64,000 nucleotides of DNA from Bacillota bacterium (GTDB lineage Bacteria > Armatimonadota > HRBIN16), in contig JAIMBJ010000002.1 of assembly GCA_023511455.1 (NCBI GenBank), positions 186,001-250,000 on the forward strand, given 5' to 3'. Below, piece after piece: positions 19,121-26,899 of this stretch. Both the position numbers and the translations under genes were made by a program. Within the stretch, counting starts at the first letter, position 1. Every line of letters begins with the position of its first letter. The notes under the pieces were generated by a model. That model saw only the letters and a list, made by a program, of their open reading frames with translations, searched no databases and was not told where the DNA came from.

Positions 19121-19146
19121 CCCTCTCCCGAGGCTTCGGGAGAGGG
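19121..19146. repeat. Perfect inverted repeat, 11-bp arms, 4-base loop
   Basis: CCCTCTCCCGA (19121-19131) faces TCGGGAGAGGG (19136-19146) around GGCT. It lies in the 200-base gap between the divergent GH20-like gene and gmk, next to a C-rich stretch (CACCCCCATCC). There is no T-run on either strand, so it does not look like an intrinsic terminator. An intergenic palindromic repeat is the simplest reading. Confidence 0.6.
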
Positions 19147-19234
19147 TTGCAGGACAGGGTGCGCCAAATCGTCGGCTGTGCTATACTGAAAGGTGAAACA
19201 TGATGACACAAACGTATCTTCAAGGGATAACCCG

Positions 19235-19822
19235 GTGAACACGCACCGTGCCAGAGGCAAGCTGATTGTACTTTCAGGACCCAGTGGGGTGGGAAAGGAT
19301 ACCCTGCTGGAACGTTTGCTGCCGCGTGTGTCCGGCGTGGTGAAGTGCCTCACGGCGACCACCCGCCCACCCCGTGAAGGCGAACGGCACGGCGTGGACT
19401 ACCTCTTCCTCTCCGAGCAGGAGTTCGAACGCTGGATTGCCGAAGACCGCTTTCTGGAGTATGCCCGCTATCATCAGGCATACTACGGCACGCCGCGCCA
19501 TCTGGCGGAAGACCTGCAGGCGCAGGGACTGGACGTTATCCTGAAGATCGAGGTGCAGGGCGGTCTGCAGGTGCGCCAGAGGGTGCCAGAAGCGGTACTC
19601 ATCTTCGTGCAGCCGCCCAGTCTGGAGGTATTGCGCCAGCGTCTGTTGAAGCGTGGTACCGATTCTCCCGAAGCGGTGGAGCAGAGGTTACGCATCGCCG
19701 AGCAGGAGATGCAGGCGCTGCCCTACTACGATTATCTGGTCACCAACGATGACCTGGAGCAGGCGGTAGACCTGCTGCGAGCTATCATCCTCGCCGAGCG
19801 GGCAAGGATACCAAAGGGGTGA
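19235..19822 (+). CDS. gmk: Guanylate kinase
   Basis: Converts GMP to GDP with ATP. The P-loop is LSGPSGVGKDTL, followed by TTRPPREGERHGVDY (GMP-binding) and the lid region. I chose the GTG at 19235 because AAGGG sits eight bases upstream and it gives 195 residues, close to the family length. An in-frame GTG at 19193 would add 14 poorly conserved residues and has no spaced ribosome site. A 12-codon frame (19200-19238) ends on this start codon. The coaBC gene follows after three bases. The omega-subunit gene rpoZ, often found here, is absent. Confidence 0.93.
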   Translation: MNTHRARGKLIVLSGPSGVGKDTLLERLLPRVSGVVKCLTATTRPPREGERHGVDYLFLSEQEFERWIAEDRFLEYARYHQAYYGTPRHLAEDLQAQGLDVILKIEVQGGLQVRQRVPEAVLIFVQPPSLEVLRQRLLKRGTDSPEAVEQRLRIAEQEMQALPYYDYLVTNDDLEQAVDLLRAIILAERARIPKG

Positions 19823-19825
19823 AAG

Positions 19826-21028
19826 ATGTCAGTTTTCGAGGGAAAACATATCTTGCTGGGTGTAACAGGTAGCATCGCGGCGTATAAAGCGGCGGACATC
19901 GCGTCCAAGCTCACACAGGCGGGGGCGGAGGTCGATGTGGTGCTTACCGAACACGCCCGACGCTTCATCACCGAAGTGACCTTCCGCGCCATCACGCGAC
20001 GTCCCGTGCTGACCGACCTGTTCGACGAGCCGGAGGAGCGCCAGATCGCGCATATCTATCTGGCAAAGCGGGCAGACGTGTTGCTGATTGCCCCGGCGAC
20101 CGCCAACATCCTTGCCAAGCTGGCAGTAGGTATCGCCGATGACCTGCTGACCACGCTCGCGCTGGCGACGCAGGCGAAAGTGGTGATTGCTCCCGCGATG
20201 AATACCGTCATGTGGCAGCATGCCGCCACACAACACAATGTCAGGACGCTGGAGGAACGCGGCGCGCACTTCGTCTATCCCGCGGAGGGCATGCTTGCCT
20301 GTGGGGACGTGGGCGCGGGCAAGCTGGCGGATACACCGGTCATCCTCGCGGCAGTGGAACAGGTGTTGAACCCACCCCTGTGCGGCGTGCGCATTCTGGT
20401 CACCGCCGGACCTACGGAGGAACCTGTCGACGCCGTGCGCCATCTCTCCAACCCCTCCTCCGGCAAGATGGGCTACGCAATCGCCGCGGAAGCGGTGCGT
20501 ATGGGTGCAGAGGTGACACTGGTGACCGGACCGACCCTGCTCGACCCTCCTGCAGGCGCGAAGACGATACGGGTGCGCACGGCGCAGCAGATGCTGGATG
20601 CCTGTCTGCAGGTGTATGAGGAGGTGGACGTGGTGATTGCCACTGCCGCGGTGAGCGACTATCGTCCGGCAGAGGTCTGGCAGGGCAAGCGCAAGAAGAG
20701 CGAAGAGGAGTGGACGATTCGCCTTGTGCCCAATCCCGATATCCTGCGCACCCTTGGCGAGCGGAAGGGCAGGCACATTCTGGTGGGCTTTGCCGCGGAA
20801 ACACAGGAATTGCTGGCGAACGCGCAGGCGAAACTGCGCGAGAAGAACCTCGACCTGATTGTAGCCAACGATGTGTCTGAGGAAGACTCCGGCTTCCGCT
20901 CCGACACCAACCGTGTGACCCTGCTGTGGGCAGACGGCAGGCAGGAGCCTCTGCCCCTGATGACCAAGCAGGAAGTGGCCCGGCACCTGCTGGAGAAGGT
21001 AAAACAGTTGGTGTCCGGTGGAGGATAA
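19826..21028 (+). CDS. coaBC: Bifunctional phosphopantothenoylcysteine decarboxylase/synthetase
   Basis: Makes 4'-phosphopantetheine for coenzyme A. The N-terminal flavoprotein decarboxylase half (about 1-180) has GVTGSIAAYKAADI, a catalytic-histidine region, PAMNTVMW and the substrate-clamp cysteine region GMLACGDVGAGKL. The C-terminal synthetase half (about 185-400) has TAGPTEEPVDAVRHLSN, AAVSDYRP and KLREKNLDLIVANDVS. 400 residues, the normal fused length. It is cotranscribed with gmk and followed by an intrinsic terminator. Confidence 0.95.
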   Translation: MSVFEGKHILLGVTGSIAAYKAADIASKLTQAGAEVDVVLTEHARRFITEVTFRAITRRPVLTDLFDEPEERQIAHIYLAKRADVLLIAPATANILAKLAVGIADDLLTTLALATQAKVVIAPAMNTVMWQHAATQHNVRTLEERGAHFVYPAEGMLACGDVGAGKLADTPVILAAVEQVLNPPLCGVRILVTAGPTEEPVDAVRHLSNPSSGKMGYAIAAEAVRMGAEVTLVTGPTLLDPPAGAKTIRVRTAQQMLDACLQVYEEVDVVIATAAVSDYRPAEVWQGKRKKSEEEWTIRLVPNPDILRTLGERKGRHILVGFAAETQELLANAQAKLREKNLDLIVANDVSEEDSGFRSDTNRVTLLWADGRQEPLPLMTKQEVARHLLEKVKQLVSGGG

Positions 21029-21044
21029 TGGTAACCTCTCTTTC

Positions 21045-21070
21045 AAAGCCGTAATTCCTACGGCTTTTTT
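21045..21070 (+). terminator. Intrinsic terminator after coaBC
   Basis: AAAGCCGTA (21045-21053) pairs with TACGGCTTT (21059-21067) across a five-base loop, followed by more T residues. It lies 17 bases after the coaBC stop and closes the gmk-coaBC unit. Confidence 0.9.
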
Positions 21071-21097
21071 GCTCATTCTCGGTAAAAAGCAGGGTTT

Positions 21098-21113
21098 TGG
21101 CACGGATTATGCA
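21098..21113 (+). promoter_or_regulatory. Possible sigma-54 (-24/-12) promoter
   Basis: TGGCACGGATTATGCA has GG and GC at the 12-base distance of the sigma-54 consensus (TGGCACG, four bases, TTGCW), with one mismatch in the -12 part. It ends 60 bases before the dockerin-like gene. A sigma-70 reading is weaker: TATAAA follows at 21114 but has no -35 box at the right distance. Confidence 0.4.
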
Positions 21114-21173
21114 TATAAAGTAGAGTAGATGAATTCGAAACACGTTCTGGAATCCTGAAAGGAGGAAACAGAG

Positions 21174-22355
21174 ATGTTCTCCACACGGTTCGCAATCCTG
21201 ACGGCAGTGTGTCTCGCGCTACTCGTCGTGCAGCAGACGGCGGCGCAGACATACAGCGTCGGCGGGTACACGTGGGACATCACGAACGGGGTGAAGCGCG
21301 TACTGCCTGTGGACCCGCCGCAGGTTAGCGGTTTTAACTTCTTTGACTCCGAGTTCCTGAAAGATACCGACTTCGACCGCACGAAGACACTCGGCTGGAT
21401 GATGAGCGGCAGCAGTCCCACTGGCAATCCGCGCTTCGTGGAGCTGGGCAATGCTGTGGTGCGCAAGATTTTCCTCGTGGATTGGGAGGGCATGCGCCTG
21501 CCGAATCTGCCGGGGGAGGATTTCGTGCTGTATGAGGTAGGCTCACCGGGCGCACCGGAGGCATTCATGGTAGCGGTGCGCAAAAAGGGCGCGACCACCT
21601 TCAGCCAGTGGCGGTATGAGTTTGCCAACACCTTTACGGCAAACTATCTGGTGTTCGCAACCGCCTTCAATCTGGACGATTTCGGCATTGGCGAGAACGA
21701 AAGCATCGACGCCATCCTCATCGCCAACCTGATCGATGCCGACCGCGTGGACAACCCCAGCGGGCAGGGCAACGTCATCCTCGGCGGGGGCAGCGGCTAC
21801 GTGCCCGTGCAAGGACCCCTGTCTGACGCGCCGACGCAGCCTTACCAGTCCACCCGATTCGACGCGGACATTGTGTACGTCGGCGTGTTGCACCATATCC
21901 TGCCTCCGGGCTTTGCGGTGAGCGGCACCGTCACGCTGGCTGACTTCGCTGGCGACGTCACGCAGGTACCGGTGGATGTGGAGATACGCGAAGGCGGCAA
22001 CGTCGTGCGCTCCGAAACGGTGAATCTGGATAGCGTAGGGAGGTACACGCTGACCGACGTGGAGCCCGGCACCTACGACATCGCCTTCAAAGCCAGCCAC
22101 TGGCTGCGCGTGGTCGTTCCGGTGACTGTCTCTAACAGCGACGTTTCCGGGGTGGACGTGGTACTGACCAACGGCGACATCGACGGCGATAATGAAGTGA
22201 CCCTGCTTGATTTCGGCGCGCTGGTGGCAGCATTTGGCTCCATACCTGGCGACAGCAACTGGAACGCCGACGCCGACCTGGACGGCGACGACGAGGTGAC
22301 CCTGCTCGACTTCGGCGTGCTGGTGCAAAACTTCGGCGCGATCGGCGACGATTAG
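21174..22355 (+). CDS. Secreted protein with two dockerin-like calcium repeats
   Basis: 393 residues behind a strong GGAGG site. A signal peptide (about 1-25) is followed by an unrecognised domain (about 26-245), a carboxypeptidase-regulatory-like beta domain (about 250-325, SVGRYTLTDVEPGTYDIAF), and two dockerin type I-like repeats at the C-terminus (GDIDGDNEVTLLDFGALV and DLDGDDEVTLLDFGVLV). The repeats carry the DxDGD calcium loop. No cohesin is seen in the window, so cell-surface attachment rather than a cellulosome is more likely. It may be expressed from the sigma-54-like element upstream and is followed by a hairpin terminator. Confidence 0.85.
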   Translation: MFSTRFAILTAVCLALLVVQQTAAQTYSVGGYTWDITNGVKRVLPVDPPQVSGFNFFDSEFLKDTDFDRTKTLGWMMSGSSPTGNPRFVELGNAVVRKIFLVDWEGMRLPNLPGEDFVLYEVGSPGAPEAFMVAVRKKGATTFSQWRYEFANTFTANYLVFATAFNLDDFGIGENESIDAILIANLIDADRVDNPSGQGNVILGGGSGYVPVQGPLSDAPTQPYQSTRFDADIVYVGVLHHILPPGFAVSGTVTLADFAGDVTQVPVDVEIREGGNVVRSETVNLDSVGRYTLTDVEPGTYDIAFKASHWLRVVVPVTVSNSDVSGVDVVLTNGDIDGDNEVTLLDFGALVAAFGSIPGDSNWNADADLDGDDEVTLLDFGVLVQNFGAIGDD

Positions 22356-22375
22356 AACACGCTTCCCGCGGGAAA

Positions 22376-22410
22376 GGGCGTGGCAGTGTTCGCCACGCCC
22401 TGTTGTTCTC
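22376..22410 (+). terminator. Hairpin terminator after the dockerin-like gene
   Basis: GGGCGTGGC (22376-22384) pairs perfectly with GCCACGCCC (22392-22400) across a seven-base loop. The tail TGTTGTTCTC is only moderately T-rich. Confidence 0.7.
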
Positions 22411-22460
22411 ATTTATCGCCGAAAAAATACGGGAAAATCGCTGGAATGCCCTGTTAACTC

Positions 22461-22489
22461 TTGACAAAATTGGTAGCAGGTCGTAAAGT
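22461..22489 (+). promoter_or_regulatory. Sigma-70 promoter of the prepilin gene
   Basis: TTGACA at 22461-22466, a 17-base spacer and TAAAGT at 22484-22489. Transcription from about 22496 would leave a leader of about 150 bases. That leader carries a hairpin (22581-22592 with 22597-22608, loop TTGT, one mismatch) before an AGGAGGG ribosome site. Confidence 0.7.
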
Positions 22490-22645
22490 AATAAATGGCT
22501 GCAGTGTTGCATGTCCATTGGCCATTTGCAGAGTTGTGGGGAACGGAGAATACGGGGTCTTTCCCGAATACGTATACTGGATGTCCGACGCCTTGTGGCG
22601 TTTGACATACTCATCACATCCAAGGTCAGGAGGGTGAAACGGTAA

Positions 22646-23464
22646 ATGAAACAACGTGCTTTTACGTTGATCGAGCTGCTGGTCGTTATCGCGATTATTG
22701 CGATACTGGCAGCTATCCTGTTCCCTGTCTTCTCGCAGGCGCGAGAGGCAGCCCGTAAGTCGTCGTGCCTTTCCAACTCCAAGCAGTTTGGTACGGCTAT
22801 TCTGATGTATGCCCAGGATTACGACGAAGCCATCGTGCCGTGGTTCAAGATCCGCGAGTATCCGGGGCAGCCGCTGAACGAGCGCTTCTGGATCGGCTTG
22901 CTCCATCCGTACATCAAGAGCACCCTGGTTCCGCCAGATGCCGGGCGAACCTACACCGTGGGTGGACAGCCGCAGGGACTGCACCGATGCCCCTCGTGGA
23001 GCCTCGAGCGATATCTGGAAGGCGCGAACATGTCGGACTGCTATCCGGGCGCTCTAGACCCGTACATGCCGCCGACGCAGGTGTTTGCGCACTATGGTAT
23101 TGTCTTCCAGATGGCAACCCGTGGCGGCGCTGGCACTCCCGAGAACCCGTACTATCACTTCCCGGGTAGCCTGTGCTATCCTGCGGCATCGGGCGGACTG
23201 ACCCGCTACATGCCTGAGGTGAAGCGACCAGCGGAGACCATCCTGATTGGTGACGGCATCACCATGCTCGACAGGGGGCCGACCTACGTGGTCATCTCCA
23301 TCGGTTGCGAGTCGCAGAAGATTCACCAGGACGGCGCGAACTTCACGTTCCTGGATGGTCATGCGAAGAACATCAAGCGCAACCCGGAGCGCTATCTGGC
23401 GACGACGGTGGAGAACGGGCAGACCGTGTACTACATGCGTTACTTCACTTTCTCGATGGAGTAA
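22646..23464 (+). CDS. Type IV prepilin-like protein (DUF1559-like), H-DG type
   Basis: 272 residues. The N-terminus carries a class III signal: MKQRAF, then [18 protein letters not shown], cleaved before the phenylalanine by a prepilin peptidase, with the Glu at +5. After the helix come [14 protein letters not shown] and QDYDEAI, a variable globular part with several cysteines, and near the C-terminus the DGHAKN motif ([15 protein letters not shown]) typical of the family. Such proteins are multiplied in Armatimonadota and Planctomycetes, and their function (pseudopilus, adhesion or secretion) is not established. It is followed five bases later by a small lipoprotein. Confidence 0.9.
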   Translation: MKQRAFTLIELLVVIAIIAILAAILFPVFSQAREAARKSSCLSNSKQFGTAILMYAQDYDEAIVPWFKIREYPGQPLNERFWIGLLHPYIKSTLVPPDAGRTYTVGGQPQGLHRCPSWSLERYLEGANMSDCYPGALDPYMPPTQVFAHYGIVFQMATRGGAGTPENPYYHFPGSLCYPAASGGLTRYMPEVKRPAETILIGDGITMLDRGPTYVVISIGCESQKIHQDGANFTFLDGHAKNIKRNPERYLATTVENGQTVYYMRYFTFSME

Positions 23465-23468
23465 GCCA

Positions 23469-23657
23469 ATGAATCGCTGGCGCGCGGTGAAGCGCTGGGG
23501 ACTGCTCGTAGCGGGCGTCGCCTGGGTTCTCACGATGGGCGTGGGCATCACTGCCTGCGGCAAGAAGGAGGACCCGCAAGCGGAAGGCTACTACGAGGGC
23601 CCCATGCTCCCTAAGAGCCAGAGAGGGGCACCAACCCCCGCTGGCGGTACAGAGTGA
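23469..23657 (+). CDS. Small lipoprotein with GYYxGPMLPKSQR motif
   Basis: 62 residues, starting five bases after the prepilin stop. It has a basic N-terminus (MNRWRAVKRWG), a hydrophobic segment and a lipobox ITAC with the cysteine at about residue 30, so it is probably a lipid-anchored exported peptide. The short mature part reads GKKEDPQAEGYYEGPMLPKS and ends in a Gly/Pro tail. The motif GYY-x-GPMLPKSQR recurs in the next gene. I know no family. Its tight linkage to the prepilin suggests a shared process, an inference. Confidence 0.8.
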   Translation: MNRWRAVKRWGLLVAGVAWVLTMGVGITACGKKEDPQAEGYYEGPMLPKSQRGAPTPAGGTE

Positions 23658-23664
23658 GCGAAAG

Positions 23665-23694
23665 GCACCCCGCCTCGGGCGGGGTGCTATCCTT
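23665..23694 (+). terminator. Strong hairpin between the two small-protein genes
   Basis: GCACCCCGC (23665-23673) pairs with GCGGGGTGC (23679-23687), five-base loop, then TATCCTTTT. It sits between the small lipoprotein and the second small gene, so the latter would be transcribed by partial read-through. Confidence 0.75.
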
Positions 23695-23713
23695 TTGCAG
23701 GAGAGGATAACGG

Positions 23714-23935
23714 ATGGCAGGTACAGGCGGTAAAAACATGATTATCCTGTTGCTGGTGGGCATTGTGCTGGTAGGTATCGCACTGCTGCTGCGTCATCGT
23801 GCGACGCGGGAAGAACCGCCCCCTCCGGGTTACTACACCGGTCCTATGTTGCCGAAGTCGCAACGGATGGGAGCCCCCGGTGGTGGAGGAGGCGCACCTC
23901 CTGCTCAAACCGGAGGCGGGCAAACAACGCCATAA
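23714..23935 (+). CDS. Small single-pass membrane protein with GYYxGPMLPKSQR motif
   Basis: 73 residues: a short N-terminus, one membrane helix (MIILLLVGIVLVGIALLL), a basic stop-transfer (RHRATR), then a Pro-rich segment leading into GYYTGPMLPKSQRMG and a Gly/Pro/Gln tail. The motif GYYxGPMLPKSQR is shared nearly exactly with the lipoprotein 57 bases upstream, although the anchors differ (helix against lipid). A GGAGAGG ribosome site precedes the ATG. Unrecognised family. Confidence 0.78.
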   Translation: MAGTGGKNMIILLLVGIVLVGIALLLRHRATREEPPPPGYYTGPMLPKSQRMGAPGGGGGAPPAQTGGGQTTP

Positions 23936-23957
23936 CGCACGGAACGACCCTTCGACC

Positions 23958-24006
23958 GTAGCCGCAGGCAGTGACTGTAAGAGCGCAGGCTAAAGCCTGC
24001 GGCTAC
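23958..24006. repeat. REP-like palindromic element
   Basis: Outer 12-base arms GTAGCCGCAGGC (23958-23969) and GCCTGCGGCTAC (23995-24006) form a perfect inverted repeat. Inside it, GCAGGCTAAAGCCTGC (23985-24000) is a second palindrome. The right half recurs at 26793-26813. It lies between two convergent genes. Confidence 0.75.
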
Positions 24007-24033
24007 CGATGACTTCACCCTATTCGCCGCGGC

Positions 24034-25476
24034 TCACACCTTCTCCGGCACCGCGTAGGGCTTGCGATACTGGCGCGTGAGGAGCCGGTTTGCCCGAGAG
24101 TCTCCCTTGCACGTGGCACGCTCGGCGTCGATGTGCAGCTCGCGCCCGAGGCGGTATTTGGTCTCCTTGAGCACGATGTTGTTCGCCGCGAGGTGTTCCT
24201 CGAAGCGGGCGAAAGTCTCGTACGCCTCTTTGTTGTCCCCGAAGGCTTTCTTCTCGGCGTCGAAGGGAACCAGCTCGCCCAACTGATAGGAGACGTTGCC
24301 CAGATGGCACAGCGCACTGGAGAGATGCCCCTCCAAAATATCGGCGTGCAGGTCGGTGTGCTTGCGGCTGCGCACGGCATCCAGGAAGTTGCGCATGTGG
24401 TCACCACCCGCGTTGAACTCCGTGACCTTGTTGCCGTCGTTGTCGAAGACAATCGCCTGACTGTAGCTGGGGATGACCATGATGCCCTTTTCGCCGTAGA
24501 AGATGTTGCCGACCTTGACCCCCTTCAGGTCCGGCGTCTCCAACCCTCGCACCTCGAAGATAAGCTGGCAATCGCCGTAGTCGCAGAAGACCAGCTCGGT
24601 GTTGGGTGTTTCGCCATCGTCCACATAGCCGAAGCGGCCGCCCAGTCCCAGTACCCTGTTCGGCAGGGTGTTCTTGTTCATCCCCCAGCGGGCGATGTCC
24701 ATCTGGTGCACGCCCTGGTTGCCCAGGTCGCCGTTGCCGTAGTCCCAGAACCAGTGCCAGTCGTAGTGGAACCGCTGGCGCATCACCGGCTTCCTGGGCG
24801 CAGGACCCAGCCAGATGTCATAGTCCACTGTGGCGGGCGGCTCCTGCGGACCGGACACCTTGCCGATGGAATCGCGCCGCTTGTAGCACAGACCGCGTGC
24901 CAGGGTTATCCTGCCCAGGTTGCCCTCGTGCAGGTACTGTATCGCCTGGCGAATGCCCTCTGAGGAGCGAATCTGCGTGCCCACCTGACAGATACGCCCC
25001 AGCTGACGGGCGATTTCCACTGTACGGCGGCCTTCCCACACGTTGTGGCTGGAAGGCTTCTCCACATATACGTCCTTACCCGCCATCATCGCCCAGATGG
25101 CTGCCAGCGCATGCCAGTGGTTGGGCGTGGCGATGGTCACCACGTCCACATCCTTGTCTTCCAGCAGCTTGCGGATGTCCTGGTAGGTTTTGGGCTTAGG
25201 TCTGCCCGCGTCCTCCACGATTTTCAACCCCACGGGCCACACCGCCTCGTCCACGTCGCACAGTGCGACAAGGTCTACATCGGGTTGCGCCAGAAGCTGG
25301 CGGATGTGGCTCTTGCCCTGTCCGTTGAAGCCGATGACCGCCGCGCCGATGCGGTCGTTGGGGCTGGCTTGCTTGCGTGCCACCTTCACCGAAGCGAGCA
25401 CCGGCGCAGGCGACGCCGTCACCGCCAGCAACGCCAGCGAGTCCTTTAGGAAACGTCGTCTGGATAGCTTTTGCAT
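24034..25476 (-). CDS. Tat-exported Gfo/Idh/MocA-family oxidoreductase
   Basis: 480 residues. The N-terminus has a twin-arginine signal (SRRRFLKDSLALLAV), so the folded, NAD(P)-bound enzyme is probably exported. The Rossmann domain (about 42-165) has AAVIGFNGQGKSH and IATPNHWHA, followed by the family's VEKPSSHN motif with the catalytic lysine. The C-terminal half is the usual beta-sheet dimer domain (GNGDLGNQGVHQMDIARWG). Secreted members are common in sugar-degrading Planctomycetes and Armatimonadota, and substrates are generally unknown sugars or inositols. Confidence 0.9.
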   Translation of the reverse strand: MQKLSRRRFLKDSLALLAVTASPAPVLASVKVARKQASPNDRIGAAVIGFNGQGKSHIRQLLAQPDVDLVALCDVDEAVWPVGLKIVEDAGRPKPKTYQDIRKLLEDKDVDVVTIATPNHWHALAAIWAMMAGKDVYVEKPSSHNVWEGRRTVEIARQLGRICQVGTQIRSSEGIRQAIQYLHEGNLGRITLARGLCYKRRDSIGKVSGPQEPPATVDYDIWLGPAPRKPVMRQRFHYDWHWFWDYGNGDLGNQGVHQMDIARWGMNKNTLPNRVLGLGGRFGYVDDGETPNTELVFCDYGDCQLIFEVRGLETPDLKGVKVGNIFYGEKGIMVIPSYSQAIVFDNDGNKVTEFNAGGDHMRNFLDAVRSRKHTDLHADILEGHLSSALCHLGNVSYQLGELVPFDAEKKAFGDNKEAYETFARFEEHLAANNIVLKETKYRLGRELHIDAERATCKGDSRANRLLTRQYRKPYAVPEKV

Positions 25477-25623
25477 CGTTTACCCCTCCTCTTTTCGCTT
25501 TCTCGGTAAGGTCAGGTTTTCCCTTTCAGCGGACGGAAAAACCCAGAGTACGTACGGGAGCGCAGCCTCCCCTTGATGTTTGCAGGGGCTGCGCTCCGCC
25601 AGCAGCTGCTCCACAGGGATTAC

Positions 25624-25827
25624 TTATCGGCTCGTGGTTCCGGGCACCTCACCCGGCGGGTGCCCCAGCTCGCCTTCGCGGTAGGCTTCCTCTTCCGCCT
25701 GCCTGCGGATGGTCTCGGTTTGCACCTGTGCCCTGTGCTGGGTGTACGTCCATAGTCCCCCGATGATAACCACTAATGCCGCCACGATAATCACTACCCA
25801 CAGCACAGGATTCTGCTGGTTACGCAT
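25624..25827 (-). CDS. Small single-pass membrane protein beside a truncated prepilin
   Basis: 67 residues with an N-terminal membrane helix (PVLWVVIIVAALVVIIGGLW), then a charged, probably helical stretch (TQHRAQVQTETIRRQAEEEAY) and a Pro/Gly tail. AAGGAG eight bases upstream supports the ATG. It begins 15 bases after the end of the truncated prepilin, copying the arrangement at 22646-23935 (prepilin then tiny anchored protein), but it lacks the GYYxGPMLPKSQR motif. No family recognised. Confidence 0.72.
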   Translation of the reverse strand: MRNQQNPVLWVVIIVAALVVIIGGLWTYTQHRAQVQTETIRRQAEEEAYREGELGHPPGEVPGTTSR

Positions 25828-25842
25828 CGCCGCCTCTCCTTA

Positions 25843-26523
25843 CTACTGTCCCAGACACTCGACGCGCGTGCGGTCGTTCGCCATCAAGCGGTTCATGTAG
25901 GCGTTGGACACGCAGGCACGTCCATCGGGGTCGCTCTCGTCCACCCATACGTTTACGGGGTTGAGAGTGGCAACAACACGTAGCCACTTCGCGTGCCCGT
26001 CCACGAAGATGTAGTTGGAGCCCCGGTTATGCACACTGCAGTCCATGTTGGTCACCATGTTGCGAATGTCGGGGCACGTGCCGAACGCTTCCACAATTGC
26101 CACGACGTTCGCCGGCGCCGAGAACCTGGCGAGTGTTTTACCGCGCCCGTCCCAGTTCGCGTAGCAGCTGGTGGTGGAAGCCAGGTTCCAGATGATATTG
26201 GTGGCTACCGCGTAGAAGTTGACGGCATAGGTGTTGCGAAGGTTCTCCCAGCTGCCTCCGGGCGCGGTTTCAGCGGTTGGGTTGCCGCTGGCGTCAAAGG
26301 GATAGTAGCCTCTGTCCGGGCGAGAGGGGCAACGCAGGATACCGTAGTTCTTCATGTATGGCGCGAGCAGGTCGTACCATCCTGCATAGGGTGCACCGCA
26401 GTCCCAGTTGTTGGCGTAGTCGGTTCGTCCTCCCCAGCAGAGGTAACGCCCCGGCGAGGGGTTGGGTCCAGAGTAGTTGTGGTTGCACACTTTGGCGGGG
26501 GTGGTACGCTCATCGTAGTCCTG
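25843..26523 (-). pseudogene. 5'-truncated prepilin (DUF1559-like) remnant
   Basis: The frame reads QDYDE from 26523, the block that in the intact prepilin at 22646 follows the N-terminal helix, and continues to a normal C-terminus (SNYIFVDGHAKWLRV). The leader peptide, hydrophobic helix and first 50 or so residues are missing: 12 bases before QDYDE the frame hits TGA. The first usable start is a GTG at 26490 without a ribosome site. A consensus promoter lies about 100 bases upstream, so the likely event is a deletion between the promoter and codon 50. Translation of a helix-less fragment cannot be excluded. Confidence 0.7.
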
Positions 26524-26626
26524 TCGTTTAAGATGTCAAAGAATTCGCTCATGCCAACATTATGCGTCGCTCTTATTGACAGACTTCCATCTGTATCCTT
26601 AACCGCATAACCCCTACCCACTACCT

Positions 26627-26654
26627 ATTATAATCACCATGCCAGAATTGTCAA
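26627..26654 (-). promoter_or_regulatory. Consensus sigma-70 promoter facing the truncated prepilin
   Basis: On the minus strand TTGACA (26654-26649), a 16-base spacer and TATAAT (26632-26627): both hexamers are perfect. Transcription should start near 26620 and run into the prepilin remnant and the 67-residue gene. Confidence 0.8.
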
Positions 26655-26899
26655 CGGTTTATTCGAGGTGCTCGATAAATCTGCCCGACACCTCGGGGAG
26701 GATGATGGCTCGCCCGGCTGTGAAACGCTTCTCCGCGCGCGGGGAGGTTGGGTGGGGGATCGACTCACCAGGGGGTTCGCCCTCCACCAACTCAGGCTAA
26801 AGCCTGCGGCTACATTCTGTGCATTTTCGAACACCCGCGCGGTTTCCGGAGGTGGCCGAACGCATGGGCACAAGCACGTCGAAGCCTGTCTATGCCTGT
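26655..26899. other. Gene-free stretch
   Basis: Between the prepilin promoter and the deacetylase gene I see no credible reading frame or RNA gene. It contains GC-rich short inverted pieces (TCTCCGCGCGCGGGGA near 26730) and the REP-like half-element at 26793. Confidence 0.5.
26793..26813. repeat. REP-like half-element, second copy
   Basis: Starts CAGGCTAAAGCCTG and continues CGGCTAC, identical to 23986-24006. Only the right half is present; the outer left arm is absent here. Confidence 0.7.

Noticed and set aside
19121-19146. Inverted repeat as an intrinsic terminator
   Set aside because: No T-run on either strand and it lies upstream of both divergent genes.
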